A DNA stretch of 64,000 nt from Chryseobacterium sp. Leaf405 (GCF_001425355.1 NZ_LMQN01000016.1:1-64000), one strand, 5' to 3'. Shown: positions 33,350-42,315, counted from the stretch's first letter. The notes: generated by a model from the sequence alone, not told the origin. Translations and numbers: made by a program.

Positions 33350-33963
33350 GAATTATTAAAAACATATTTAATTTAATCTTTGTATCAATAGAAATAGGAA
33401 TTCTGTTGATATGTCTCGCCAATGCATGGGTTTTTGCCCTTACAGATGGTAGGACTTACAACAAAATTTCAAAAATTCCTCCTAGAGAAATTGCTCTTGT
33501 CTTAGGAACTTCACCTAAAATGAGATCTGGTCTTTCGAACCCGTATTTTACCAAAAGAATGGATGCTGCAGCGCTACTTTATCACCATGGGAAAATCAAA
33601 AAAATCCTTGTAAGCGGCGAAAAAAGTAAAGGATATGATGAGCCTGCCGCCATGAAAAATTACCTGATTTATCAGGAAGGAGTTCCGGACGATATTATTA
33701 TTGAAGATCCGAAAGGTTTTAATACCTATAGAAGTATTTTACGTTGTAAACACGTTTACAAAAAAGATAATGTGATTATTGTTTCGCAGGGTTTTCATAA
33801 CCTTCGCGCATTGCTTTTTGCAAGAAACAATAGTATGAATGCGTTGGGATTTGATGCACAGGATGTGACAAAACCTGAAAGTTATTACAGAAATCAGTTC
33901 AGAGAGATTCTGGCAAGAACAGTGGCTGTAGTATATTTCGCATTAGGAATTTCGCCGGATTAG
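33346..33963 (+). CDS. SanA/ElyC-like DUF218 membrane protein
   Basis: A 205-residue protein of the SanA / YdcF (DUF218) family, linked in enterobacteria to vancomycin exclusion and cell-envelope integrity. One N-terminal membrane anchor (about residues 8-30) precedes the soluble domain with ALVLGTSPKM, KKILVSGEKSKGYDEPAAM and VIIVSQGFHNLRA, the known family motifs. The start is a TTG that overlaps the stop of the preceding gene as TTGA, so translation is probably coupled; no better in-frame ATG lies before the anchor. Confidence 0.87.
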   Translation: MRIIKNIFNLIFVSIEIGILLICLANAWVFALTDGRTYNKISKIPPREIALVLGTSPKMRSGLSNPYFTKRMDAAALLYHHGKIKKILVSGEKSKGYDEPAAMKNYLIYQEGVPDDIIIEDPKGFNTYRSILRCKHVYKKDNVIIVSQGFHNLRALLFARNNSMNALGFDAQDVTKPESYYRNQFREILARTVAVVYFALGISPD

Positions 33964-34008
33964 TCGATATATTCCTTTCATTATAAACACATACTCTACT
34001 TAAACTAT

Positions 34009-35043
34009 ATGACCATCCAAAACTTTTACACCATTGAGATCACCGACAAAGCAGGCTGGGATCGGACGATTAAAAAATGTATTTTTTATGACATTTACCA
34101 TACCTATTTTTATCATTCTTTAGAGAGCTCATTTCCGTCTGTTTTATTTGTTTCTGAATATAATGATGAATTAATCGTTTTTCCTTTTAAAATACGAAAT
34201 ATAGAAGGTACAGGTTACTTTGATCTTACCTCTGTTTATGGCTATTGTGGCCCGATTTCTAATAGAAATTTTAATGATTTGTCAAAGGAACATTTCGCTT
34301 TCTTTCATCAACAATTTTCAGAATTTTGTACTAAAAATTATATAGTTTCAGTATTTTCAAGGCTGCATCCGCTTAGTGATTATAGTAATTTTTTTGATAA
34401 TTTTGGCGAATTTGCTGACATCAATAAAACTGTTGTTATAGACCTTGAGCAATCTTCGCAGGAACAGATAAAACAATACAGGAAATCTACCAAATACGAA
34501 ATAAAATATTTAAGAGAAAGAGATTTTTCTATTATTGAAACTAAAAACCCTAAGGATATTGATGATTTTATCGAAATGTATTATAAAACAATGGAAAAAG
34601 TACGTGCTTTTGACAGGTATTATTATGACAGAGATTATTTCCACGGATTTTTAAATAATGATGATTATGAAGTGATTTTGCTGATGGCTGAAAAAGACGG
34701 ACGGTATGTTGCCGGTGGAATTTTTACAGTCGTAGGTAATATCATGCAATATCATCTGGCAACAACTGCAGAAGAAAGTATAAAGGATGCTCCTATGAAG
34801 CTGATTCTTGATGAAGCCAGAGTTAAAGCAAAAAATAAAAATTTGCAGTTTCTACATTTAGGTGGCGGATTTGCGGGCAGAGATGATGACAATCTTTATC
34901 TTTTCAAGTCCGGATTTTCGAAAAACAGGCTACAATTTTCTGTATGGAAGCATATCACAGACATGGAACAATACAACAAACTTGTAGCCTATATGAATAT
35001 TTGGAAATCAGTAAATACTTTTTTTCCTTTATATCGAAATTAA
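34009..35043 (+). CDS. FemAB/GNAT-like acyl- or aminoacyl-transferase
   Basis: A 344-residue protein with a double GNAT fold similar to FemAB/FemX and BioF2-like proteins. The second half shows RKSTKYEIKYLRERDF, then FYYKTMEKVRA-like and LHLGGGFAGRDDDNLYLFKSGFS segments typical of the group. FemX proteins add amino acids to peptidoglycan precursors, but Bacteroidota members often act on other surface molecules, so the substrate is left open. It overlaps the convergent methyltransferase gene by 4 bases at the 3' end. Confidence 0.75.
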   Translation: MTIQNFYTIEITDKAGWDRTIKKCIFYDIYHTYFYHSLESSFPSVLFVSEYNDELIVFPFKIRNIEGTGYFDLTSVYGYCGPISNRNFNDLSKEHFAFFHQQFSEFCTKNYIVSVFSRLHPLSDYSNFFDNFGEFADINKTVVIDLEQSSQEQIKQYRKSTKYEIKYLRERDFSIIETKNPKDIDDFIEMYYKTMEKVRAFDRYYYDRDYFHGFLNNDDYEVILLMAEKDGRYVAGGIFTVVGNIMQYHLATTAEESIKDAPMKLILDEARVKAKNKNLQFLHLGGGFAGRDDDNLYLFKSGFSKNRLQFSVWKHITDMEQYNKLVAYMNIWKSVNTFFPLYRN

Positions 35044-35753
35044 TCTTGCGTAGATAATAAAACACTCATTCGGTATGAATATTCATTATTCATATCGAAA
35101 ATTTCTATTTTTAGATTGAATTTTTCAGCAATATGTATAAATTCTGATTTTTCCCACCATCTGCCGATTCCACCTAAGAAAATATCACCTGATTGAACTG
35201 CCTTTTCATAATTGGCTTTTCTTTCCGGGGTGTTATAAAAGTTCCATTTGTTTTCATTATTGGGAACATTTGTAAGATAAAATTTGAAGTCTTTAGAAAT
35301 TGTAGTTATTCTTTCAATGATTTTTTCTAATTCTTCAGGTGTAAAATAAGATGTAGAATCGTTGATTAAAAACTTTTGAATTTCAGGTAACTCTTCTTTA
35401 AATATTGTTGTGAAATCTTCCTTTGCATTTCCTTTTACATATTCTATATTGTCATTTGATTTGTATTTTATAGCCGCATCAATAAGTGCTTCGGTAAAAT
35501 CGAATGCATAAATTTTCTGTACTATCTGGGATAAAGAATAAGTAAGAAGACCGTTTCCACAGCACATTTCCAAAAGAATATCAGAACTTTTAAGATCTAA
35601 TTTTTCGACAACATCATTTACAAAGCTTTGAAAAACCTCTTTTGAAACAGGTGCTTTATTAACTGTTTTTCCGACTTGAATATAAAGATCGTCTTCATTT
35701 TCAGGCTCGATTGCATTATAACTTTCCCAAAATTTTTTCCATTGGTCACTCAT
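35040..35753 (-). CDS. SAM-dependent class I methyltransferase
   Basis: A 237-residue methyltransferase. Motif I is LLEMCCGNGLLTY (about residues 61-73), followed by the acidic end of the second strand IYAFDFTEALI and the ENIEYVKGNA-type motif II. The substrate is unknown. The gene lies 21 bases after TamL on the same strand and may be co-transcribed with it. Its 3' end overlaps the convergent FemAB-like gene. Confidence 0.82.
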   Translation of the reverse strand: MSDQWKKFWESYNAIEPENEDDLYIQVGKTVNKAPVSKEVFQSFVNDVVEKLDLKSSDILLEMCCGNGLLTYSLSQIVQKIYAFDFTEALIDAAIKYKSNDNIEYVKGNAKEDFTTIFKEELPEIQKFLINDSTSYFTPEELEKIIERITTISKDFKFYLTNVPNNENKWNFYNTPERKANYEKAVQSGDIFLGGIGRWWEKSEFIHIAEKFNLKIEIFDMNNEYSYRMSVLLSTQD

Positions 35754-35774
35754 AGTATAGTTTTATTTTTTTAT

Positions 35775-38372
35775 TTAGAAAGGATAACCGAATGCAATAT
35801 TCAAAGTAGGCTTAAACGGCTGGAAATCTTTTACTCTCCATCTGTCGCCTTCCGGTCGGTTAGGATCATACATTTTATAAGCCAAATCTACTCTTAATGT
35901 AATATAAGCAACGTTTACTCTAAGTCCGAACCCACTGCCGACACCCATTTGACTGAGGAATTTATTAAACTTGAATTCGTCGCCATAACCAGTATTATAA
36001 TTAAGAACACTCCATGTATTACCAATATCGGTAAAAAGTGCTCCTTCATACATGTCATTAAATGGAACTCTGAATTCGATATTTGTTGTTAATTTTAAAT
36101 TATCCGTCATATATGTACGAACTCTTTGATCTACCTGAGAATCTGCAGGTCCGAGACCTCCGAAAGCGACCCAAGCCCTAATATCATTTGCTCCACCATT
36201 GAAATAAGATCTGATAACCGGCATATTTGATGAATTCCCGTAAGGAACACCGAGACCTAAAAACTGGCGAAGAACCAACGTATTATTTCCGAATTTATAA
36301 TATTTTCTTACATCAAAATCAAACTTTACAAACTGTGCGTAAGGAATTCCAAAAATTGTTCTTTCCGGACTTGTTACGATTCCACCGTCATTTCTTTTCT
36401 GGTTAAAAATACTGAAAATATTACCTGCCAATTCCACCTTTCCGTTAAAATAAAAAGCATTCGGATAATCTTTTTTACCAATTTCATTGTAGATAAAATT
36501 GTAGATCATAGAAGAAATTAAAACATCCTGAGTCTGTCTGTCTTTATTAATCAATGTTCCTCTGAATGCTGTGTAAAGATCTAATCCACTCTGATCTAAA
36601 CTTCCTTGATAAGCAAGATCCTGAGTGATTTTCTGAGAAACCTCATCAATGGTCAATTGTCCAGCAGTAAATTGCTGAGATATAGCTGGATTAGTTAAGA
36701 AATAATTGTCAAAAATCTCTTTTCTTACCGCATCATCATTCACAAAATAGTCATAATAGCCTGATTTGTTTTTCGTTAAGCTTAATTGTGTATTGAAAAG
36801 TGTGAGTCTGTGAGAAACTTTATCATTTACAGTAGCAAGATAATTTAATCCCGTATTAAAATTGACTCTTCCCAGACCAATATTATTCTGAACAGAAGCT
36901 CCTAACACAATAGATGATGTAGGGCTGTATCTTTTCGGAATTAATTTATAATAATCAAAAGGCAGTAATAATCTTGGGAAATTAAGTGATGTCTGAGCAG
37001 AGATTTCATACGCCAAGATTCTTTTATCTATATTTTTTGGATTAACAATGCGCCCAAAAGTTCCTGCCAAACTGGTAGAAAGGTTTTCTGCACCGCCAAA
37101 AACGTTTCTTGTAGTAAGGTCTACGGAAGGCGAAATCCCTAAATTTAATAATTGGGAATAATTAATATCGGTTCCCAATTTAAGTTCATATTTCGGAAGC
37201 GGTTTCAGAACATACATAACATCAATAATACTGTCGTTTGGAGCCGTTTCACCACCTCGTCTCAATGAATCTCTGGATTTCAGAATACTGAAATTGTTCA
37301 TTGCTAACAAGTTTCTTTTAGTCAGATCAAATTTTTTCTGATCATAAACCTGCTTGTGTCCCACTGTAATTGCGCGCCACAGAGCTCTTGTGTCATATTT
37401 ATTATCCGTTTTATGAAAGCGTATTCCTCTTAAGCTGTCTTTCTTAGTTCGTTTAGGATATTCTTTCATTTCATCTACCACTACGACATCAATATTTCCG
37501 ACGGTAGCCACTTTGTAAGGAGTATCCAAAGAATCTTTGTGAATTTCCAGCGTTAAAGGAACCTGTTTTGTACTTTTAAGAGAATCTGCAATGAAACCGA
37601 CTTCATCTCCAAAGCTGTTGAATCTGTAATAACCGGAATTTTTCATTAAATCAGTAATTCTGGTTACTTCTTTTTCCAGAACAGTCTGATCAAGAATTTG
37701 CCCTTTTTTTACTAAAGTTTCATGAATTTTATGCTGATAAAGTCCTCTTATACCCGCATCAGGAATATTATAATAATAATCTTTAATATAAGTAGGATTT
37801 TTATGTGTAATAAAATAAGTTACGGCTGCTTTTTTCGAAGCAGAATCCAAATCGTGTTTAAATTTTACTTCAGCGTCCCAGTATCCACGATAGGTTAATC
37901 TTTTTTCAATAGATTGAGCACCTTTTTCTGTTTTTGTCTGATCCAAGATAACGGGAGCAGAACCCCAGCTATGGTATAATCTGTCAAAAAACAGACTTTT
38001 ACCGACACTGCTTTTCATATCATATTTAATAAATAGAGAATCTCTTAATTTCTGATCTCTCAATTCATTGGGATATGTCATGTATTCATTAAGCAGCGTA
38101 TCATATTTTGGGTTAGCCGCATTATAAAGCAAAAGACTCAACGGCATGAAAAGAAACTGCCTTTTATTGGGTTTCTGCTGAGCGTAACCTTTTAATTCAC
38201 TGTCGAAAAACTCTTTCTTATCTTCGAATTCAAAATTGTTCTTAGTAAGCAGATAATCACCATCCGGAACTTTTTTTGTGGTGCTGCAAGCGTAAAGCAT
38301 ACCAACAAATGTTGCAAATGAGATAATTTTATAATATTTTTGAGGAGAATTCTTATAATGCTTACAGCTCAT
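35775..38372 (-). CDS. tamL: TamL-type BamA/TamA family outer-membrane lipoprotein
   Basis: An 865-residue Omp85-family protein. The N-terminus has a lipobox (MLYAC, C29), which marks TamL, the lipidated variant of TamA found in Bacteroidota; with TamB it helps lipids or proteins reach the outer membrane. POTRA domains occupy roughly residues 110-370 and the 16-strand barrel the rest, with the late barrel segments FNGGANDIRAWVAFGGLGP and GSGFGLRVNVAYITLRVDLAYK, the latter cited here in part as GFGLRVNVAYITLRVDL. Its start codon overlaps the beginning of the divergent SpoU-type methyltransferase gene by 15 bases, so its own promoter must lie inside that gene. Confidence 0.88.
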   Translation of the reverse strand: MSCKHYKNSPQKYYKIISFATFVGMLYACSTTKKVPDGDYLLTKNNFEFEDKKEFFDSELKGYAQQKPNKRQFLFMPLSLLLYNAANPKYDTLLNEYMTYPNELRDQKLRDSLFIKYDMKSSVGKSLFFDRLYHSWGSAPVILDQTKTEKGAQSIEKRLTYRGYWDAEVKFKHDLDSASKKAAVTYFITHKNPTYIKDYYYNIPDAGIRGLYQHKIHETLVKKGQILDQTVLEKEVTRITDLMKNSGYYRFNSFGDEVGFIADSLKSTKQVPLTLEIHKDSLDTPYKVATVGNIDVVVVDEMKEYPKRTKKDSLRGIRFHKTDNKYDTRALWRAITVGHKQVYDQKKFDLTKRNLLAMNNFSILKSRDSLRRGGETAPNDSIIDVMYVLKPLPKYELKLGTDINYSQLLNLGISPSVDLTTRNVFGGAENLSTSLAGTFGRIVNPKNIDKRILAYEISAQTSLNFPRLLLPFDYYKLIPKRYSPTSSIVLGASVQNNIGLGRVNFNTGLNYLATVNDKVSHRLTLFNTQLSLTKNKSGYYDYFVNDDAVRKEIFDNYFLTNPAISQQFTAGQLTIDEVSQKITQDLAYQGSLDQSGLDLYTAFRGTLINKDRQTQDVLISSMIYNFIYNEIGKKDYPNAFYFNGKVELAGNIFSIFNQKRNDGGIVTSPERTIFGIPYAQFVKFDFDVRKYYKFGNNTLVLRQFLGLGVPYGNSSNMPVIRSYFNGGANDIRAWVAFGGLGPADSQVDQRVRTYMTDNLKLTTNIEFRVPFNDMYEGALFTDIGNTWSVLNYNTGYGDEFKFNKFLSQMGVGSGFGLRVNVAYITLRVDLAYKMYDPNRPEGDRWRVKDFQPFKPTLNIAFGYPF
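38312..38342 (+). promoter_or_regulatory. Promoter of the SpoU-type methyltransferase gene
   Basis: TTG at 38312-38314 and TATTTTTG at 38335-38342, 20 bases apart, match the consensus fully. The promoter lies wholly inside the signal-peptide codons of tamL on the other strand and shows that the ATG at 38358, not the TTG at 38340, starts the methyltransferase. Confidence 0.75.
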
Positions 38373-39083
38373 ACAATAAAAATTTTACAGTCTTTAGATA
38401 AAAAGAAGTTCAGACAAAAATACAATTTGTTTTTGGTTGAGGGTAATAAAATCATTTGTGAACTTTTTAATTCTAACTTTAAAATTAAGGAAATATTTTC
38501 TACCGATCCGCAAAAATTGGACCGTACCGATGTACCCATAACTCATATCTCTGAGAATGAGTTGAAAAAAATAAGTTTCCTGCAAAATCCGAAAGATTCT
38601 GTTGCGGTTTGTTATTTAAATACTGAAGAAAAATTAGAAGACAAGAATATTCAATTAATATTAGATGGAATTCAGGATCCGGGGAATTTTGGAACTATTA
38701 TCCGCCTTGCAGACTGGTTTGGAATCGAGCAGATTATTTGCAGTGAAGATACCGTAGATTTTTACAATCCGAAAGTCATCATGTCGAGTATGGGATCTTT
38801 CACAAGGGTAAATATAGTGTATACAAATTTGGTCGAGTATCTTTCAACAACAAAAAATGTAAATATTGGAACCGATATGGATGGTGAAAATATTTATACT
38901 TTCGAAAAGCCTGAAAAAATTAATTTAATTTTAGGAAACGAAGGAAATGGAATGCGTCCGGAAACTGAAAAATTACTTCAAAAAAGCATCATGATTCCAC
39001 GATTTGGAAAATCGCAGTCCACAGAAAGTTTGAATGTTTCAATGGCAGCAGGAATTATTTTAGGACAATTGTTTTCAAAATAA
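38358..39083 (+). CDS. TrmH/SpoU-family RNA 2'-O-methyltransferase
   Basis: A 241-residue SPOUT methyltransferase that modifies the 2'-OH of a ribose in rRNA or tRNA. The N-terminal substrate-binding part (about 1-90) starts KFRQKYNLFLVEGNK. The knotted catalytic part has motif 1 ILDGIQDPGNFGTIIR, motif 2 LILGNEGNGM and motif 3 IPRFGKSQSTESLNVSMAA. The target nucleotide cannot be told; RlmB-like enzymes act on 23S rRNA. The TTG at 38340 could extend it by six codons but lies within the promoter. Confidence 0.92.
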   Translation: MLTAHTIKILQSLDKKKFRQKYNLFLVEGNKIICELFNSNFKIKEIFSTDPQKLDRTDVPITHISENELKKISFLQNPKDSVAVCYLNTEEKLEDKNIQLILDGIQDPGNFGTIIRLADWFGIEQIICSEDTVDFYNPKVIMSSMGSFTRVNIVYTNLVEYLSTTKNVNIGTDMDGENIYTFEKPEKINLILGNEGNGMRPETEKLLQKSIMIPRFGKSQSTESLNVSMAAGIILGQLFSK

Positions 39084-39101
39084 AATTTCAATAAATTAAA
39101 A

Positions 39102-39167
39102 ATGCTTCGACTCCATTCAGTATGATAAATTATATTTTTATTATCATACTGAATGGAGTCGAAGCAT
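39102..39167. repeat. Intergenic palindromic repeat element
   Basis: Two 27-bp arms (39102-39128 and 39141-39167) are perfect inverse copies, starting ATGCTTCGACTCCATTCAG, around a 12-base AT loop. The sequence resembles the TTCGACTC-type palindromes scattered between genes in Flavobacteriia. It follows the methyltransferase gene by 18 bases and could fold as a terminator-like hairpin on either strand. Confidence 0.75.
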
Positions 39168-39199
39168 CCATAATATTAACTACTCAGGGATAGTTTAAC

Positions 39200-39697
39200 T
39201 TATATAAGTTGTTCCATACTCGAAACACTTTTGTTTTTTTCGTAATGTTCCAGTTTTTGTCTCACATATCTTAAAGCAATCGGAGCAAGATAGATCATTG
39301 CAGCGCCTATCAACTTTTTCTTCCAATTGCTGCTTTTTATATTTTTCTTGGCGTAATTACCTACTAAGGCTGTCACTCCGAGCTTTATCAATATATCGAC
39401 AGCATCTCCTTTAACAGCTGAAGTGGCAATACCAGCAATTGCTTTTTTATTAAAGAATGCATCTTTGATTTCGGAAGTAATCTGTTTAGCAATAACATCC
39501 TTTCTGAGAACTACTTTCTCATCGCCGTCTTCATCTACTTTCTCCTTCAGATATTGATCCGTCAAACCATTGGTGAACGCACTTAAACTCTCTTTTGTAT
39601 TTTTGAATGTAAGAAGATCTTCAAGATCATTGATTTCTGTTCTCAATAATTTTTTCTTTCTTCTCAATTCCTCTAAGCTTTCATACTTTCTGCCCAT
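39200..39697 (-). CDS. Coiled-coil and membrane-associated small protein, unknown
   Basis: A 165-residue protein. Residues 5-50 are charged and probably coiled coil (LEELRRKKKLLRTEINDLED). Two moderately hydrophobic stretches lie near 103-120 and 127-145 (KKLIGAAMIYLAPIALRYV), so it may sit in or on the inner membrane. No family is recognised with certainty. It is 3 bases after the holin-X gene and reminds one of YqjK in the E. coli yqjD-yqjE-yqjK group, by position and make-up rather than by sequence. Confidence 0.68.
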   Translation of the reverse strand: MGRKYESLEELRRKKKLLRTEINDLEDLLTFKNTKESLSAFTNGLTDQYLKEKVDEDGDEKVVLRKDVIAKQITSEIKDAFFNKKAIAGIATSAVKGDAVDILIKLGVTALVGNYAKKNIKSSNWKKKLIGAAMIYLAPIALRYVRQKLEHYEKNKSVSSMEQLI

Positions 39698-39700
39698 AGT

Positions 39701-40009
39701 TTAATGATTTAAAAATTTTATAACCTGATCTGCAACGGCATTTACAATTCTCTTTTTAAAGAGAACGATAACAAACATTATTAAAAAGTAAAAACCTGCC
39801 ACAATTAAAAATCCATAGGAATGGTTGTTAAGAGCATTACCTATGAGAAATGCAATCCCGAAATTGAACAGAATAATGAAAAACCCGAAAGCAACGAGCA
39901 ATGCGACAAAATAAGTAATCATTCCTGCTGAAAGCGAAGACTTTTCGGTAGCCTCAATTTTTAGAAGGTCTATTCTTTTTGAAGCATATTCTTTTATAGT
40001 TTCTATCAT
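39701..40009 (-). CDS. Holin-X/YqjE-like membrane protein
   Basis: A 102-residue inner-membrane protein with an N-terminal amphipathic part (EYASKRIDLLKIEATEK) and two transmembrane helices (about 30-52 and 62-84), matching the phage_holin_3_6 / YqjE type. Despite the family name it is not evidence for a phage: no other phage gene is near. The neighbours YtxH and a coiled-coil membrane protein point to a small membrane-stress group. The function is not known. Confidence 0.78.
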   Translation of the reverse strand: MIETIKEYASKRIDLLKIEATEKSSLSAGMITYFVALLVAFGFFIILFNFGIAFLIGNALNNHSYGFLIVAGFYFLIMFVIVLFKKRIVNAVADQVIKFLNH

Positions 40010-40032
40010 TCGTTTTTGTTTTAAAGTTATAA

Positions 40033-40065
40033 AAAAAGGAACTTTCTTGTGTAAAGTTCCTTTTT
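40033..40065 (-). terminator. Terminator after the YtxH gene
   Basis: GGAACTTT (40038-40045) pairs with AAAGTTCC (40053-40060), flanked by A and T runs that extend the stem to 13 bp. On the minus strand it ends the YtxH transcript before the holin-X gene, which therefore needs read-through or its own promoter. Confidence 0.82.
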
Positions 40066-40090
40066 ATAATTTACTTAAAAAAATAAATTA

Positions 40091-40441
40091 TTAGTTCTTA
40101 AGATCATTTAGTTCAGATTCTACATTTTTTACTACGTCTGTAGTTTTAGAAACGATCTGATCTTTGTATTTATCATATCCGTCTTTTACAGTATGTGCAA
40201 CCGTACTGGCTGTTTCTTTAAAAGTAGAAGAAATATTTCCATATTGGTCTTTCACTTTTTCTGAAACTTCATCATACTTTTCTTTAGCCTGATCTTTAAG
40301 ATCATTAGCCTTAGTTTTTATCTTCTTTCTGGTTTCTTTTCCTTCTTCAGGAGCATATAGCATTCCTAAAATAACTCCTGCTGCAGCACCTGCAAGAAGT
40401 CCTGCTAAAACACCCGCTGTATTGTTTCCTTTTTTAGACAT
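40091..40441 (-). CDS. YtxH-domain protein
   Basis: A 116-residue protein with one N-terminal membrane segment (AGVLAGLLAGAAAGVILGML, residues 9-28) followed by APEEGKETRKKI, the YtxH hallmark, and a long charged, probably helical tail with repeated KDQ/KYDE segments. YtxH proteins are general-stress, membrane-associated proteins of unknown action; some resemble YqjD/ElaB. It heads a three-gene group with holin-X and coiled-coil proteins, but a terminator separates it from them. Confidence 0.88.
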   Translation of the reverse strand: MSKKGNNTAGVLAGLLAGAAAGVILGMLYAPEEGKETRKKIKTKANDLKDQAKEKYDEVSEKVKDQYGNISSTFKETASTVAHTVKDGYDKYKDQIVSKTTDVVKNVESELNDLKN

Positions 40442-40534
40442 TTTCTGTTTTTTAATAGTTAATAAATAGTAGTTTTTCTTACCTCTAAGTCTACAATTAA
40501 TATACCAAAAGAGGTGATGTCCTACTAAAAATTG

Positions 40535-41209
40535 TTAAAAATCTTTTATGTAAGATAAAATCCTCTCGATAGTTTCTTGCTTATCGATGTTGGTATTATC
40601 AATTACAATAGCATCTTCCGCTTGCTTCAGAGGAGCTATTTCCCGCTCACTGTCAATCTTATCACGTATCATCAGGTTTTCTTTCACCTTCTGTTCATTA
40701 GCTTCGATACCAAGGGAAAGCAGCTCCATATATCTTCGTTTTGTTCTCTCGTCAATACTAGCTGTCAGGAAAAATTTATAGTCAGCATTTGGCAGAACTA
40801 CTGTCCCGATGTCACGTCCGTCCATAATAATGCCACCTTTTTCTGCCAAAGAGCGTTGAGATTCTAATAGAAAATCTCTTACTTCTTTTTGTTTAGCAAT
40901 AAAACTTACATTATCGGAAACCTCATTTGTTCTAATTGCTTTTGAAATATCAATATGATTAAGGAAAAGAACGAGTTCTCCATCATCATTTTTAAATTCG
41001 AGTTCAATTTGATCGAAGGAAGAGAAAAGCTGATCTGTATTAATAGAGCCATCCCCGTTTAAGCAATTCTGAAGAGCGAACCACGTAACTCCCCTGTAAA
41101 GTGCACCCGTATCCAGGTGGATAAGTGCCAGTTTTTTGGCAATCATCTTAGATATTGAACTTTTTCCGGTAGACGAAAATCCATCGATAGCTATTACAGG
41201 TTTTTTCAT
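40535..41209 (-). CDS. cmk: Cytidylate kinase
   Basis: A 224-residue (d)CMP kinase making CDP from CMP and ATP. The P-loop is GFSSTGKSS (9-17), followed by HLDTGALYRGVTW for CMP binding, the MDGRDIGTVVLP motif and the RTKRRYMEL lid. It lies downstream of porQ on the same strand, a gene order common in Bacteroidota, with a hairpin between the two. Confidence 0.95.
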   Translation of the reverse strand: MKKPVIAIDGFSSTGKSSISKMIAKKLALIHLDTGALYRGVTWFALQNCLNGDGSINTDQLFSSFDQIELEFKNDDGELVLFLNHIDISKAIRTNEVSDNVSFIAKQKEVRDFLLESQRSLAEKGGIIMDGRDIGTVVLPNADYKFFLTASIDERTKRRYMELLSLGIEANEQKVKENLMIRDKIDSEREIAPLKQAEDAIVIDNTNIDKQETIERILSYIKDF

Positions 41210-41242
41210 AACGCAAATTTCAAGAAATTTTCTTAAAAATCA

Positions 41243-41273
41243 AGAAACCTCAAGAGATTTTCTTGAGGTTTCT
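41243..41273 (-). terminator. Hairpin between porQ and cmk
   Basis: AGAAACCTCAAG (41243-41254) pairs perfectly with CTTGAGGTTTCT (41262-41273). On the minus strand a T run comes only a few bases after the stem, so it may end the porQ message only in part. Confidence 0.65.
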
Positions 41274-41304
41274 GATTATTTTTTGCTAAATATTTTAATT
41301 TGAA

Positions 41305-42297
41305 TTAATATCCTGCGTGGCTAGATAGATCCATAGAAACCCCTATTTGGTTGACGTTCGATGAATTATGGTATCTTACATGGGCGTAATCTACACGGAA
41401 TCTGGCAATTTTAATTCCGAACCCGGCAGAAATTCCTGAAAAATTTCTTTGATCGGCTACCGCCAATTCATTTCCTCTTTTTACATTGTATCCCAATCTG
41501 ATATTGAATCCTTTTTCCGGGAACAATTCTGCACCAACAGATAAGTGATCGGCAATTTTTCTCCCAACATTTACCTCCTGGCCGTTTACATTATATTCAG
41601 AAGAAATATTAAATTCCTGTAAATCGTGTGCTGTAATCGTAATTGCTAAAGGAATCGTCTTTAAAATTCGTGTATACCCTAAATCTATTCTAAAAGGAAG
41701 ATTTTCTCTTGTTCCGTTGAATGTTTTAAACTGATACCCGAAATTCCTTATAATAACAGAAGCAGTTTCTTTATTTTTCTTATTATAATAGGTTACTCCA
41801 AGATTCCCCGAAATCGCAGAAGAAGAGTAGGTGTCGATTTTTGAAGTGATGAAATTCAATCCTCCGCCAATCGTCCAGTCTTCTTCAAACTGATAGGCAT
41901 ATCCAGCTCCGACAGCAACATCAGATGCATTGAATGTTCCATTCTCAAAGCCGCTGTCATCCGTTCTCGGAATGTCTCCATAGCTCATATATCGTGCATT
42001 GATGGTAGCCATGTGACCGTTATCAAAGTCTCTGGCATAAGCAATGGTTCCGTATTTGGAGTCCGCAAGGTAAGACGTTGCGTTTACAGAAAGCTGCTGG
42101 TCGGAATCTTTATTCAATAAAGACGGGTTTGCAATAGCAAAGGAAATATCATGATCTCTGATAGAAATTGCATCACCACCTAAAGCAGCCTGTCTTGCAG
42201 ATACAGGAAGATTTAAGAAAGGGAAAACATTTGTTCCCGTTTGTGCATAAGAAACAATTCCTGATAGAAATAATGAAAAAATGACAATTTTCTTCAA
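41305..42297 (-). CDS. porQ: Type IX secretion system protein PorQ
   Basis: A 330-residue outer-membrane protein of the PorQ/PorV-like barrel family. The signal peptide ends near SYAQ (residue 19). The opening FPFLNLPVSARQAALGGDAISI is the shared family signature (cited in part), and the regular strand pattern continues to the C-terminal aromatic end. In type IX secretion PorQ works at the outer membrane with the sortase PorZ/PorU group. The lyase at 5.1-8.1 kb has a type A sorting tail that this system would use. The promoter is well placed just upstream. Confidence 0.9.
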   Translation of the reverse strand: MKKIVIFSLFLSGIVSYAQTGTNVFPFLNLPVSARQAALGGDAISIRDHDISFAIANPSLLNKDSDQQLSVNATSYLADSKYGTIAYARDFDNGHMATINARYMSYGDIPRTDDSGFENGTFNASDVAVGAGYAYQFEEDWTIGGGLNFITSKIDTYSSSAISGNLGVTYYNKKNKETASVIIRNFGYQFKTFNGTRENLPFRIDLGYTRILKTIPLAITITAHDLQEFNISSEYNVNGQEVNVGRKIADHLSVGAELFPEKGFNIRLGYNVKRGNELAVADQRNFSGISAGFGIKIARFRVDYAHVRYHNSSNVNQIGVSMDLSSHAGY

Positions 42298-42315
42298 TTC
42301 AGATTATTATTATTG

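Noticed and set aside
38340..38357. TTG start for the SpoU-type methyltransferase
   Set aside because: The TTG overlaps the -7 element of a perfect promoter, so it would not be in the message.
39701..40009. Prophage remnant, suggested by a holin-family protein
   Set aside because: The holin-X/YqjE family is common in chromosomes and no endolysin, integrase, capsid or tail gene lies near.
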